Positions 9,852 to 21,243 of a DNA stretch of 60,000 bases are shown here, one piece after another. This stretch comes from Symsagittifera roscoffensis (lineage: Eukaryota > Xenacoelomorpha > Acoela > Convolutidae). Below the pieces are notes generated by a model. That model ran no database searches. It had not been told where the DNA came from and was given only the letters and a program-made list of their open reading frames with translations. The position numbers and the translations under genes were made by a program. The stretch lies in contig NC_087065.1 in the NCBI RefSeq assembly GCF_963678635.1, forward strand, positions 29,037,254 through 29,097,253, in the 5' to 3' direction. How positions within the stretch are numbered: position 1 is the first letter of the stretch; each line of letters starts with the position of its first letter.

Positions 9852-12211
9852 CCTAATTTATTGCTTCCTACCGCTTTTAATGCTTGATAACCGATAAAAA
9901 TAACACAACACGATAATGTCCAAAATTTTCAGCTAACAAGTGACCACGAAACTTTTTAAAATATCAGAGTTCAGTGTGTATACGATTCATGCACAGCCAT
10001 TGATTGTTGGTTATTTGATATAAAGCTTGCACAGACTGGTGATATCAAAATATTCACAAGATAGTGTAGTCACTACCCAATCGAGAATAATCAATGAGGA
10101 TTTAAAACCAAAAAGAGAAAAATTTATGTGTATTGCACTCGGCTTGTCGCAATTTAATAGTTAAGCTTGTTTGTAAAGAAAAAATTTTCCCTGTTTAGTG
10201 CCGCACTAAACAGACAAAACTTGAAGGCAGTATTCTTCTCGAGTGAGCGACTATTGCACCCACCGAGTTCTGTGTTACCTTTCTGCCTTCACATTGCCCG
10301 AGCTAGACCTACTAAAACTCTCAGCGCAACCACTCTTCCAAAAAACAGTTTGAATTTTAATCCAATAAAACCAGTGTCGAAATCTGTTTTCAATTAGGCC
10401 TATCTCGCGAATCTCCTGGCTTAGACCTGTTTTTATTCCACTATAGTCTTTTCAACTTTTATTTAAAGGCAAGTTACCAATGCAGTCACTGTTTTCCTGT
10501 CTTTCTTGGTTTGCTTATTTCCTAATACCCTAATGTTGTTCAATTTGTATCCTACTTTTGTCTACCTACGTTATTAAGATCCCTACTATTGCGTTTGTAA
10601 TAAATAAACGTTTTTAAGACCCCTCCTAATTGACAAAGTTAGGAGCCCTACCAGTCGGACCTCTCCGGATTGGCAAAACATGACCCTTCCGGATTGGCGA
10701 AAACAGGACCCTACAAAAGTGGGACCCCCTCCGGATTGGCAAAATATGACCCTTCCGGATTGGCAAAAACAGGACCCTACCGAATTGGGACCCCTGCGGA
10801 TTGGAAATATATGACCCTTCCGGATTGGCAAAAACAGGACCCCTCCGAATTGGTATAAACAATACTTGACACCGGTATAAACAATACTTGACACCCTTCC
10901 GGACACGGTCCTAGAACTTATTATGCGAAATCAACTCACTAGGAAAGGTTTGTTCTGGCCTATTACTCCTCCGGATTGAAGCTAAGCCGCTTATTTAACA
11001 ATTTTCCATAACTGAGAATGGTCGTCTAAACAGCCTTTTCTTACTCGAATGTCAATTTTTAGGTTCCTTAACTCTTCCTTATTGTCGAGATAAGCGTAAA
11101 ACTGCCTTATATAACCGTTATTGCCGTTTGGTAGGAGTATAAGGGCTTTCCAAAAATTTTTTTACAAAACGTGAGGGGTCTACCTTCAGAAATTGGTAGT
11201 TTTTGCTAAAAACGATCGAAAAAAATTTTTATGCTTGCTTTCTTCAAAAATCAGTTAGCATATGAGTAAGTGTATCTACCTTATTCCTGTTCTAATGGTA
11301 TCAAAATGAACTGGATCGGTACAGTTGTTCTAAAGTTATGTAGGAAAACGTCTTTTGAGCGCACTTGTCTTTTTGACTGAAAAATTATTGATACGAGCTC
11401 AAATGGCCTATACTCTTCAAGTTCAATGCAAAAAACCCGATCTAAAACGTTTGAGCTAAAAAAATTTGCCAAAATCATGCTGTTTTGACCCCTCCGGACT
11501 GAAGATCCACAAAATCAAACACGTTAAGTTCGATTTCACTGGGGCCAGGAAGGTTGTTGGCAAACGGGTCTTAAATCCTGTCGATTCACTGGTGTATGGT
11601 GTCCGAACAACAATTTTTATCGCCCTTACTCAAAAACGTTGATGTTTTTTTTTCTGGCGTTTGGTTTTTTCAAAAAACACAAAATTTTGGATTTCTTCAC
11701 CCAATTAGTTCCAACCACTTCCGAACTGAATATAACTGGTTCCACTAATGATACTAGTACAGTTACGATGTAACTCACTAAACTAGCGCTTTTTTTGTTT
11801 CAAAAATATCGATAACTCAAAAATCGCGATTTGTGGGGGATCAAAATATCACTATTTTGACCCTAAAAACCGGGCTGTTTGCTATGTTTTTTACCGAAAA
11901 ATGATATAGGAGTACTATTACTGGCAATATAATTAGAAATACTTTTAATATCATACCCCTCCGGGTTTGTACAATATCCAATTTGAGGTGCTTAACTCGG
12001 AATTTGCAACTCGTTGGAGGGTCACTACAATGTAGTCCTTGTCGAGCACCCCACAGATTGTAATTTCAATTTCTGTGCCAAAAGGGATAGAAAACTTCTT
12101 AACGATACCCAACAGTGGATTTTTCTCGTACTTGAGAATTTTCTCGTTCTTTTTTCTAAAGGCAAGTTACCAGTGCAGTATTGATTGTGATTGATTGGAT
12201 ACCAGTCCAAT
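9852..12211 (-). other. 5' leader of Gypsy copy 1
   Basis: No credible coding. It aligns with the leader of the intact element (46946-49060): a shared block around 10170-10330 versus 47325-47495, the TCCGGATTgg motif cluster (10617-10985), and further common stretches around 11270-11500, 11700-11900 and 11950-12110. Short open frames here are translations of the repeated motif or of A+T-rich sequence. Confidence 0.6.
10617..10985. repeat. Array of degenerate CCCTTCCGGATTGGcaaaa motifs in the Gypsy leader
   Basis: At least eight copies of a 14-16 bp motif with core TCCGGATTGG (variants TCCGAATTGG, GCGGATTGG, TCCGGACACGG) recur every 20-50 bp, often followed by a CAAAAACAGGACCC linker. Scattered copies continue at about 11492 and 11957. 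The array is repeated at 16217-16586 by the tandem duplication. The intact element has the same motif, more spread out, at 47725-47865 and onwards. Confidence 0.8.
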
Positions 12212-12510
12212 TTTACATTAATTGAAAACGCACGTAGTACATCTTCCTTAAAACGAGATGCCAGCAATTTGGCCAGCAATTTCAGCTTCGGACTGGACAA
12301 AGCCTTCATTGGTGATACCCATGATTTACCAAGTACGAAGACGAGTTCAGTTTGTTCAGTCTCAATAATCCGGACACGAAGGAAACGAACCGCGCAAAAC
12401 ACATCGTGCGAGCTATCCCCAAACATATGGAGCTCATTTTGATCAAATGGGTTACTAAAGTAGAACCGGGGAATGACTATTTCTCCTAGGTCGAACAGAC
12501 TTGAATGGTC
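12212..12510 (-). pseudogene. BEL/Pao RNase H fragment (duplication unit 1)
   Basis: The minus-strand frame reads HMFGDSSHDVFCAVRFLRVR, then VFVLGKSWVSPMKALSSPKL. This is the BEL/Pao-type RNase H-like segment, whose families have an 'xDAS..aYgavvYlR' start and a 'KSrvaPlK...pkLEL' block. It is joined at 12211/12212 directly to the Gypsy leader through a TTTACATT shared with the fuller BEL remnant at 59.08 kb, so the open frame 12025-12426 is a chimera. Only about 95 codons survive. Confidence 0.7.
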
Positions 12511-12519
12511 GATGGTAAT

Positions 12520-12660
12520 GTTTTGGATATATGGTTACAATTCTTCATATGAACAAGATTAAAAACAGCTAATCTACTGCCAGTGTCCACATATATGAAG
12601 TTGCACGACATATTGCTCTTCTTCAAAATTAACTGCGTTAGTTACGATATAGTACTGTAC
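12520..12660 (+). repeat. LINE-1 scrap (duplication unit 1)
   Basis: About 140 bp closely resemble the segment around 14915-15045 and 22605-22730 of the LINE-1 units (the stretch encoding the region after the RT core). It lies between the BEL fragment and an LTR fragment. The corresponding copy in unit 2 is at about 18120-18258. Confidence 0.65.
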
Positions 12661-12689
12661 ATAACAGTACATACCAGTAAATTATTGAT

Positions 12690-13283
12690 TGAGATTACGA
12701 TAGAAGCTGTCCGGATTGTAACGATTGTAGCTGTATAATCATTGCCGAACAATTTCCGAGAACACGTAAGAGTATTGGGAGGATTTTGAAATTGAGGATT
12801 TTGAGAATTGGGAAGGGACCCGGGAGGAAAACTGAAATTCCATTTTAACACTTTTTAGCTTCCGGTTATGTCCTGAATTGAATCAATAACATTTAATTTC
12901 GTTTTCAGAAAATGAGAAGCTAGGAGTTGAGGGAAATGGTTGATCCATCTCCGTTGGATTTGCTGATTTTTATCTACTGAACAAAAAAAATGGTGATATA
13001 ATGAGTAAGTATTAGCCCTGTTTTTAGGAGCAAACTCGTGGTCTGGAGATACTGAGACCCAGCCATGAGCTCACTAACTTGCATGTAAATAAGTTAATCT
13101 GCGCGTTCCAGCCTATAGCCAAAAACAGTAATGATTTTGTCGACTCGAAGTTAAAAGGACCACACACAGAACTGGCTTTGGCAGAGAAGGTTAAAAGCAT
13201 GTAGAGATGTGTTTAGACGCTAGCCAGTCCTTTCATAACTTAGCTTTATTTTCCGTTGATATGTATTTCAGGGCGATGTTAAT
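12690..13283 (+). mobile_element. Diverged partial Gypsy LTR in + orientation (unit 1)
   Basis: This stretch aligns with the reverse complement of the LTRs at 30993-31915 and 49721-50642. Shared blocks include GCTAGGAGTTG, TTGATCCATCT, GCCCTGTTTTTAGGAG, GAGACCCAGCCATGAGCTCA and AGACGCTAGCCAGTC. It ends near GGCGATGTTAA, close to the expected LTR terminus. It is therefore a solo or broken LTR of the same or a sister family, inserted opposite to the neighbouring Gypsy copy 1, with perhaps 75-80% identity by eye. Its copy in unit 2 is at about 18291-18884. Confidence 0.7.
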
Positions 13284-13556
13284 TTTTCATTGTACGAGTG
13301 AACCGTAGCTCCGACATATTTGGGGCTGCAGTACTTGACGAGTTTGTCTCTAAAATACCATCCCGGACCTTCTGACAAGCGTACCATCATTGTTGTATAA
13401 CATGAAACTATATAAGAAGTTAATCACAGCAATTAGGCTGCAAGTGCAGATGAAAGATTTATTTGAAAAAAAATTATCTAGTGGGCAAAATTAAGCGCAA
13501 ATTTTAGATTTTGCTCTGTAAAATGCTTGTTTTCAATGTACATTTTGAACAACATG
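13284..13556. other. Unassigned stretch with a sequence found inverted at 51.9 kb
   Basis: No ORF. The right part (13482-13556) reappears in inverted orientation at about 51890-51996 next to the AMPK gene, which suggests it belongs to the 5' side of the LINE-1 unit or to the DNA into which the array grew. The left part is not recognised. It is duplicated at about 18885-19155. Confidence 0.4.
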
Positions 13557-15275
13557 TCCTTCAAAATTCAGTAAAATTTCCTAAAATCTTTCAAAATCAT
13601 TAGCAAAGTCTGATTCCGTAGATAATCAGATGAGCAATTGATTACAGGTACCGTGGCCACAAGTTTCAAAATAGTTACAGGTTACAGCTACAAGTTTCGA
13701 AGAAAGAGTTTTTGCCAGTCGGAAATTCAGCGAATTCAACAAATAACTCTGGAGCTTAAGGAAATCTGAGTATATACCGGATCGAATGTACTTTGGCTAT
13801 AAAGTAGCTACATCTGTCGAAAATCTGAAATTTTCAATTAACTTTTTCCAAAGTGTGTTCCACATGGGAGTCCATGATACGCTAGACCGAAATAGAAACA
13901 AAACCGCTTGCACTATTAACAAAATTGAGTTAACTGAGATCCAAATTTCAATTGTACTAACGTCGATTGATCCAAAAAAAGCATGTGGTTCTGACAAAAT
14001 AGGAAACGAAATACTCCTAAACCTCAGCTCTGCTTCAGTGAAATCTCTGTCTTTGAAATTTCAAACAAGCCTAAGCAAAGGAGTTTTTCCGTCAGTTTGG
14101 AAAATGGGACAAATATCACCGATTTTAAAAAAAAGGTGATAAAGGAAATATTGAGAAGTATCGACCCATAACTCTGTTATGCAACATATCAAAAGTTTTC
14201 GAGAAAAATATTTTCAAGAAACTGTACTCAATTGAAAAAGCGTTTGACGAAGTGTAACATAATATTTTGTTGCGAAAATTCCAAAATATGAGTATTGGGG
14301 GAAAAATTTTGGCCATATTGGAAAGCTACCTAAATGACCAAAAGCAGCATGTCAAAATTGGGCAATCAAAATCAGCAGTGCTTGACGTAACCAGTGGTGT
14401 ACCTCAGGGTTCGCTACTGGGACCACTCATGTTCATCGTATAGATTAACGACATAACTGAAAATGTTAACTCATTTGCCCTAGGAAATGCAGATGATTAC
14501 AAATTTCTTAGCACTAAAAATGAAATGTTTCAAGATGATATCAGTCAACTTCAAATTTGGTGCGAACAAAATCTTATGTCTCCTAATGCTGATAAGTGTA
14601 ATAAAGGCAGTTTAAAGGCAATCAGAAAACGGAAATTTGCGGAAACTAAGTGAAATCTGAGGAAATCAGAAAGATCTAAGACTAATCGTCACCCAGAAAT
14701 TGACTTGGCTGGAAAATGCAAAAAGATGATTAACGAAAGCGACAAAATTGTTACTTTTTATTAAAGGAAATGTTTCATCCAAAACAAGCATCAGAGCAAA
14801 AATCAATTGTTACACTGGGTATGTAGTTCCCATTCTGACTTATGGCTCACAATCGGTATATTACAACAAATCAGTGTTGAAAATCATTGAAAAAGTGCAA
14901 TCCAGGGTAATGTCTTGGATATATGGTTACAATTTTTCATATGAACAAGATTGAAAACAGCTAATCTACTGCCAGTGTCCACAAATATGGAGTTGCACGA
15001 CATATTACTCTTCTGGAAAAGTAACTGCGTTAGTTACGATATAAGAGTGGCTCAAAATCTAAGTTCGAAAACGAATTTGAAGTGCCAAAACATCGATTAT
15101 GCAAAAGTGATGAAACTTTCTGGAAAAGAGCAGCTTTGCTATATAACATTTTCTCACAAAAAGTTGACTTTAGCGACGCAACAAATCTGAAACAAAATTT
15201 AACACGAGTATATTGGAATTACGTGGAAACGCAGTGCAACGAACTAGTCCCGTGCACTTGGCGCATCCTCTGTCC
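13557..15275 (+). mobile_element. LINE-1 unit A: truncated non-LTR RT fragment
   Basis: The + strand encodes pieces of a non-LTR reverse transcriptase: a region ending KYRPITL, the GVPQGSLLG motif B, and NADDYKF at motif C (Tyr replaced by Asn). The finger and palm segment holding motif A is deleted (SIEKAFDEV followed by a stop and HNILL). A TAG interrupts motif B downstream of MFIV. The 3' part matches the C-terminal region of the family, and the unit is cut at 15275 by the tandem-duplication junction before the (CTA)n tail. No endonuclease domain. Confidence 0.8.
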
Positions 15276-17812
15276 TAAGCTTTTTGACTCCTTGTTCTAA
15301 CCATTCTGCCTGAAGCTTTGTTCCTTTTCTTGTTCCGAGTCCTTTCGGTACTTTCCATGCAGGGGAGTTTCATTGATTTTCTTTGTTTTTTTGGTGAAAA
15401 AATCCTGGAGATACCACTTAAATTATGTATCTTCAACCTGTCTAAACTCATCCTAATTTATTGCTTCCTACCGCTTTTAATGCTTGATAACCGATAAAAA
15501 TAACACAACACGATAATGTCCAAAATTTTCAGCTAACAAGTGACCACGAAATTTTTTAAAATATCAGAGTTCAGTGTGTATACGATTCATGCACAGCCAT
15601 TGATTGTTGGTTATTTGATATAAAGCTTGCACAGACTGGTGATATCAAAATATTCACAAGATAGTGTAGTCACTACCCAATCGAGAATAATCAATGAGGA
15701 TTTAAAACCAAAAAGAGAAAAATTTATGTGTATTGCACTCGGCCTGTCGCAATTTAATAGTTAAGCTTGTTTGTAAAGAAAAAATTTTCCCTGTTTAGTG
15801 CCGCACTAAACAGACAAAACTTGAAGGCAGTATTCTTCTCGAGTGAGCGACTATTGCACCCACCGAGTTCTGTGTTACCTTTCTGCCTTCACATTGCCCG
15901 AGCTAGACCTACTAAAACTCTCAGCGCAACCACTCTTCCAAAAAACAGTTTGAATTTTAATCCAATAAAACCAGTGTCGAAATCTGTTTTCAATTAGGCC
16001 TATCTCGCGAATCTCCTGGCTTAGACCTGTTTTTATTCCACTATAGTCTTTTCAACTTTTATTTAAAGGCAAGTTACCAATGCAGTCACTGTTTTCCTGT
16101 CTTTCTTGGTTTGCTTATTTCCTAATACCCTAATGTTGTTCAATTTGTATCCTACTTTTGTCTACCTACGTTATTAAGATCCCTACTATTGCGTTTGTAA
16201 TAAATAAACGTTTTTAAGACCCCTCCTAATTGACAAAGTTAGGAGCCCTACCAGTCGGACCTCTCCGGATTGGCAAAACATGACCCTTCCGGATTGGCGA
16301 AAACAGGACCCTACAAAAGTGGGACCCCCCTCCGGATTGGCAAAATATGACCCTTCCGGATTGGCAAAAACAGGACCCTACCGAATTGGGACCCCTGCGG
16401 ATTGGAAATATATGACCCTTCCGGATTGGCAAAAACAGGACCCCTCCGAATTGGTATAAACAATACTTGACACCGGTATAAACAATACTTGACACCCTTC
16501 CGGACACGGTCCTAGAACTTATTATGCGAAATCAACTCACTAGGAAAGGTTTGTTCTGGCCTATTACTCCTCCGGATTGAAGCTAAGCCGCTTATTTAAC
16601 AATTTTCCATAACTGAGAATGGTCGTCTAAACAGCCTTTTCTTACTCGAATGTCAATTTTTAGGTTCCTTAACTCTTCCTTATTGTCGAGATAAGCGTAA
16701 AACTGCCTTATATAACCGTTATTACCGTTTGGTAGGAGTATAAGGGCTTTCCAAAAAATTTTTTACAAAACGTGAGGGGTCTACCTTCAGAAATTGGTAG
16801 TTTTTGCTAAAAACGATCGAAAAAAATTTTTATGCTTGCTTTCTTCAAAAATCAGTTAGCATATGAGTAAGTGTATCTACCTTATTCCTGTTCTAATGGT
16901 ATCAAAATGAACTGGATCGGTACAGTTGTTCTAAAGTTATGTAGGAAAACGTCTTTTGAGCGCACTTGTCTTTTTGACTGAAAAATTATTGATACGAGCT
17001 CAAATGGCCTATACTCTTCAAGTTCAATGCAAAAAACCCGATCTAAAACGTTTGAGCTAAAAAAATTTGCCAAAATCATGCTGTTTTGACCCCTCCGGAC
17101 TGAAGATCCACGAAATCAAACACGTTAAGTTCGATTTCACTGGGGCCAGGAAGGTTGTTGGCAAACGGGTTTTAAATCCTGTCGATTCACTGGTGTATGA
17201 TGTCCGAACAACAATTTTTATCGCCCTTACTCAAAAACGTTGATGTTTTTTTTTCTGGCGTTTGGTTTTTTCAAAAAACACAAAATTTTGGATTTCTTCA
17301 CCCAATTAGTTCCAACCACTTCCGAACTGAATATAACTGGTTCCACTAATGATACTAGTACAGTTACGATGTAACTCACTAAACTAGCGCTTTTTTTGTT
17401 TCAAAAATATCGATAACTCAAAAATCGCGATTTGTGGGGGATCAAAATATCACTATTTTGACCCTAAAAACCGGGCTGTTTGCTATGTTTTTTACCGAAA
17501 AATGATATAGGAGTATTATTACTGGCAATATAATTAGAAATACTTTTAATATCATACCCCTCCGGGTTTGTACAATATCCAATTTGAGGTGCTTAACTCG
17601 GAATTTGCAACTCGTTGGAGGGTCACTACAATGTAGTCCTTGTCGAGCACCCCACAGATTGTAATTTCAATTTCTGTGCCAAAAGGGATAGAAAACTTCT
17701 TAACGATACCCAACAGTGGATTTTTCTCGTACTTGAGAATTTTCTCGTTCTTTTTTCTAAAGGCAAGTTACCAGTGCAGTATTGATTGTGATTGATTGGA
17801 TACCAGTCCAAT

Positions 17813-18111
17813 TTTACATTAATTGAAAACGCACGTAGTACATCTTCCTTAAAACGAGATGCCAGCAATTTGGCCAGCAATTTCAGCTTCGGACTGGACA
17901 AAGCCTTCATTGGTGATACCCATGATTTACCAAGTACGAAGACGAGTTCAGTTTGTTCAGTCTCAATAATCCGGACACGAAGGAAACGAACCGCGCAAAA
18001 CACATCGTGCGAGCTATCCCCAAACATATGGAGCTCATTTTGATCAAATGGGTTACTAAAGTAGAACCGGGGAATGACTATTTCTCCTAGGTCGAACAGA
18101 CTTGAATGGTC
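17813..18111 (-). pseudogene. BEL/Pao RNase H fragment (duplication unit 2)
   Basis: Duplicate of the fragment at 12212-12510, identical by eye over its length, with the same junction to the Gypsy leader. It was carried by the 5.6 kb tandem duplication rather than inserted separately. Confidence 0.7.
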
Positions 18112-19155
18112 GATGGTAAAGTTTTGGATATATGGTTACAATTCTTCTTATGAACAAGATTAAAAACAGCTAATCTACTGCCAGTGTCCACATATATGAA
18201 GTTGCACGACATATTGCTCTTCTTCAAAATTAACTGCGTTAGTTACGATATAGTACTGTACATAACAGTACATACCAGTAAATTATTGATTGAGATTACG
18301 ATAGAAGCTGTCCGGATTGTAACGATTGTAGCTGTATAATCATTGCCGAACAATTTCCGAGAACACGTAAGAGTATTGGGAGGATTTTGAAATTGAGGAT
18401 TTTGAGAATTGGGAAGGGACCCGGGAGGAAAACTGAAATTCCATTTTAACACTTTTTAGCTTCCGGTTATGTCCTGAATTGAATCAATAACATTTAATTT
18501 CGTTTTCAGAAAATGAGAAGCTAGGAGTTGAGGGAAATGGTTGATCCATCTCCGTTGGATTTGCTGATTTTTATCTACTGAACAAAAAAATGGTGATATA
18601 ATGAGTAAGTATTAGCCCTGTTTTTAGGAGCAAACTCGTGGTCTGGAGATACTGAGACCCAGCCATGAGCTCACTAACTTGCATGTAAATAAGTTAATCT
18701 GCGCGTTCCAGCCTATAGCCAAAAACAGTAATGATTTTGTCGACTCGAAGTTAAAAGGACCACACACAGAACTGGCTTTGGCAGAGAAGGTTAAAAGCAT
18801 GTAGAGATGTGTTTAGACGCTAGCCAGTCCTTTCATAACTTAGCTTTATTTTCCGTTGATATGTATTTCAGGGCGATGTTAATTTTTCATTGTACGAGTG
18901 AACCGTAGCTCCGACATATTTGGGGCTGCAGTACTTGACGAGTTTGTCTCTAAAATACCATCCCGGACCTTCTGACAAGCGTACCATCATTGTTGTATAA
19001 CATGAAACTATATAAGAAGTTAATCACAGCAATTAGGCTGCAAGTGCAGATGAAAGGTTTATTTGAAAAAAAATTATCTAGTGGGCAAAATTAAGCGCAA
19101 ATTTTAGATTTTGCTCTGTAAAATGCTTGTTTTCAATGTACATTTTGAACAACAT

Positions 19156-21243
19156 GTCCTTCAAAATTCAGTAAAATTTCCTAAAATCTTTCAAAATCAT
19201 TAGCAAAGTCTGATTCCGTAGATAATCAGATGAGCAATTGATTACAGGTACCGTGGCCACAAGTTTCAAAATAGTTACAGCTTACAGCTACAAGTTTCGA
19301 AGAAAGAGTTTTGCCAGTCGGAAATTCAGCGAATTCAACAAATAACTCTGGAGCTTAAGGAAATCTGAGTATATACCGGATCGAATGTACTTTGGCTATA
19401 AAGTAGCTACATCTGTCGAAAATCTGAAATTTTCAATTAACTTTTACCAAAGTGTGTTCCACATGGGAGTCCATGATACGCTAGACCGAAATAGAAACAA
19501 AACCGCTTGCACTATTAACAAAATTGAGTTAACTGAGATCCAAATTTCAATTGTACTAACGTCGATTGATCCAAAAAAAGCATGTGGTTCTGACAAAATA
19601 GGAAACGAAATACTCCTAAACCTCAGCTCTGCTTCAGTGAAATCTCTGTCTTTGAAATTTCAAACAAGCCTAAGCAAAGGAGTTTTTCCGTCAGTTTGGA
19701 AAATGGGACAAATATCACCGATTTTAAAAAAAAGGTGATAAAGGAAATATTGAGAAGTATCGACCCATAACTCTGTTATGCAACATACCAAAAGTTTTCG
19801 AGAAAAATATTTTCAAGAAACTGTACTCAATTGAAAAAGCGTTTGACGAAGTGTAACATAATATTTTGTTACGAAAATTCCAAAATATGAGTATTGGGGG
19901 AAAAATTTTGGCCATATTGGAAAGCTACCTAAATGACCAAAAGCAGCATGTCAAAATTGGGCAATCAAAATCAGCAGTGCTTGACGTAACCAGTGGTGTA
20001 CCTCAGGGTTCGCTACTGGGACCACTCATGTTCATCGTATAGATTAACGACATAACTGAAAATGTTAACTCATTTGCCCTAGGAAATGCAGATGATTACA
20101 AATTTCTTAGCACTAAAAATGAAATGTTTCAAGATGATATCAGTCAACTTCAAATTTGGTGCGAACAAAATCTTATGTCTCCTAATGCTGATAAGTGTAA
20201 TAAAGGCAGTTTAAAGGCAATCAGAAAACGGAAATTTGCGGAAACTAAGTGAAATCTGAGGAAATCAGAAAGATCTAAGACTAATCGTCACCCAGAAATT
20301 GACTTGGCTGGAAAATGCAAAAAGATGATTAACGAAAGCGACAAAATTGTTACTTTTTATTAAAGGAAATGTTTCATCCAAAACAAGCATCAGAGCAAAA
20401 ATCAATTGTTACACTGGGTATGTAGTTCCCATTCTGACTTATGGCTCACAATCGGTATATTACAACAAATCAGTGTTGAAAATCATTGAAAAAGTGCAAT
20501 CCAGGGTAATGTCTTGGATATATGGTTACAATTTTTCATATGAACAAGATTGAAAACAGCTAATCTACTGCCAGTGTCCACAAATAAGGAGTTGCACGAC
20601 ATATTACTCTTCTGGAAAAGTAACTGCGTTAGTTACGATATAAGAGTGGCTCAAAATCTAAGTTCGAAAACGAATTTGAAGTGCCAAAACATCGATTATG
20701 CAAAAGTGATGAAACTTTCTGGAAAAGAGCAGCTTTGCCATATAACATTTTCTCACAAAAAGTTGACTTTAGCGACGCAACAAATCTGAAACAAAATTTA
20801 ACACGAGTATATTGGAATTACGTGGAAACGCAGTGCAACGAACTAGTCCCGTGCACTTGGCGCATCCTCTGTCCCTGCCGACAATGGAATCCAGCTGGAA
20901 AACTCATTTAAACTGATAAATGAGGGGTCACACCCGTGGGTCTACCCAGAAGTCTATCCTACTACTACTACTACCATCTGTGAAAGTATCAAAATTTGGT
21001 TTCAATGATTTACCATTGTAATTCGGATCTGAAAATTCCCTGTTTCTCATCTGGACTGTTCTGCATCGTAGTGAATTTTTTTCTTGAATAAGCGGAATAT
21101 AAAATTGTTCTTGCAATGTGAAACATTCGCAATGAGAAAATGGAAATAATCAGTGTGAAATTTTAAACTAAACTCAGACGTTTCTTACTTATTCACGCGA
21201 AGTGGAAAAATTAGTGCAGATAAGGAAAACTGGCATTTTCAAG
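19156..21243 (+). mobile_element. LINE-1 unit B
   Basis: Copy of unit A within the second 5.6 kb duplication unit, with the same stop after SIEKAFDEV and the same TAG after MFIV. Unlike A it is complete at the 3' side: it encodes CTWRILCPCRQWNPAGKLI, then a (CTA)n microsatellite near 20958-20973 and about 280 bp of non-coding spacer that leads into unit C. Confidence 0.82.

Larger units (their letters stand above)
1..12211 (-). mobile_element. Decayed Ty3/Gypsy element, copy 1 (5' LTR missing, 3' end outside window)
   Basis: Read on the minus strand: leader (12211-9852), gag (from the ATG at 9851), protease, RT, RNase H, integrase, macro-like domain (to 909) and two small 3' ORFs. It is collinear with the intact element at 30993-50642 but broken by many stops and indels, hence much older. 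At the 5' side the leader stops abruptly at 12211 against a BEL/Pao fragment, so the 5' LTR and primer-binding site are lost. The 3' LTR, if present, is beyond position 1. Confidence 0.85.
9678..20874. repeat. Tandem duplication of 5.6 kb (units 9678-15278 and 15279-20874)
   Basis: The sequence from GCTTTTTGACTCC at 9678 recurs at 15279 and stays collinear for 5.6 kb with only scattered substitutions and 1-2 bp indels (offset 5599-5601). The right end of unit 1 (TGTCC at 15271-15275) corresponds to 20870-20874, where unit 2 continues into the LINE-1 array without a break. Each unit contains the Gypsy gag start and leader, a BEL/Pao scrap, a LINE scrap, a partial LTR in + orientation and a LINE-1 RT unit. 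The near identity implies a recent event. Confidence 0.92.

Noticed and set aside
10586-10906. Minus-strand frame with repeating Gln-Ser-Gly-Arg-Val pattern (also at 16226-16507)
   Set aside because: It is the translation of the TCCGGATTgg motif array. Its reading is not preserved in the intact element's leader, so a repeat protein is unlikely.
10617-10985. Possible CRISPR-like array of repeats and spacers
   Set aside because: Motif copies are degenerate, spacing is irregular, spacers are themselves similar, and the context is a eukaryotic retrotransposon leader.
12025-12426. 133-codon ORF, identical copy at 17626-18027, as a host gene
   Set aside because: First half is BEL/Pao RNase H and second half is Gypsy leader; identity of the two copies reflects the 5.6 kb duplication.
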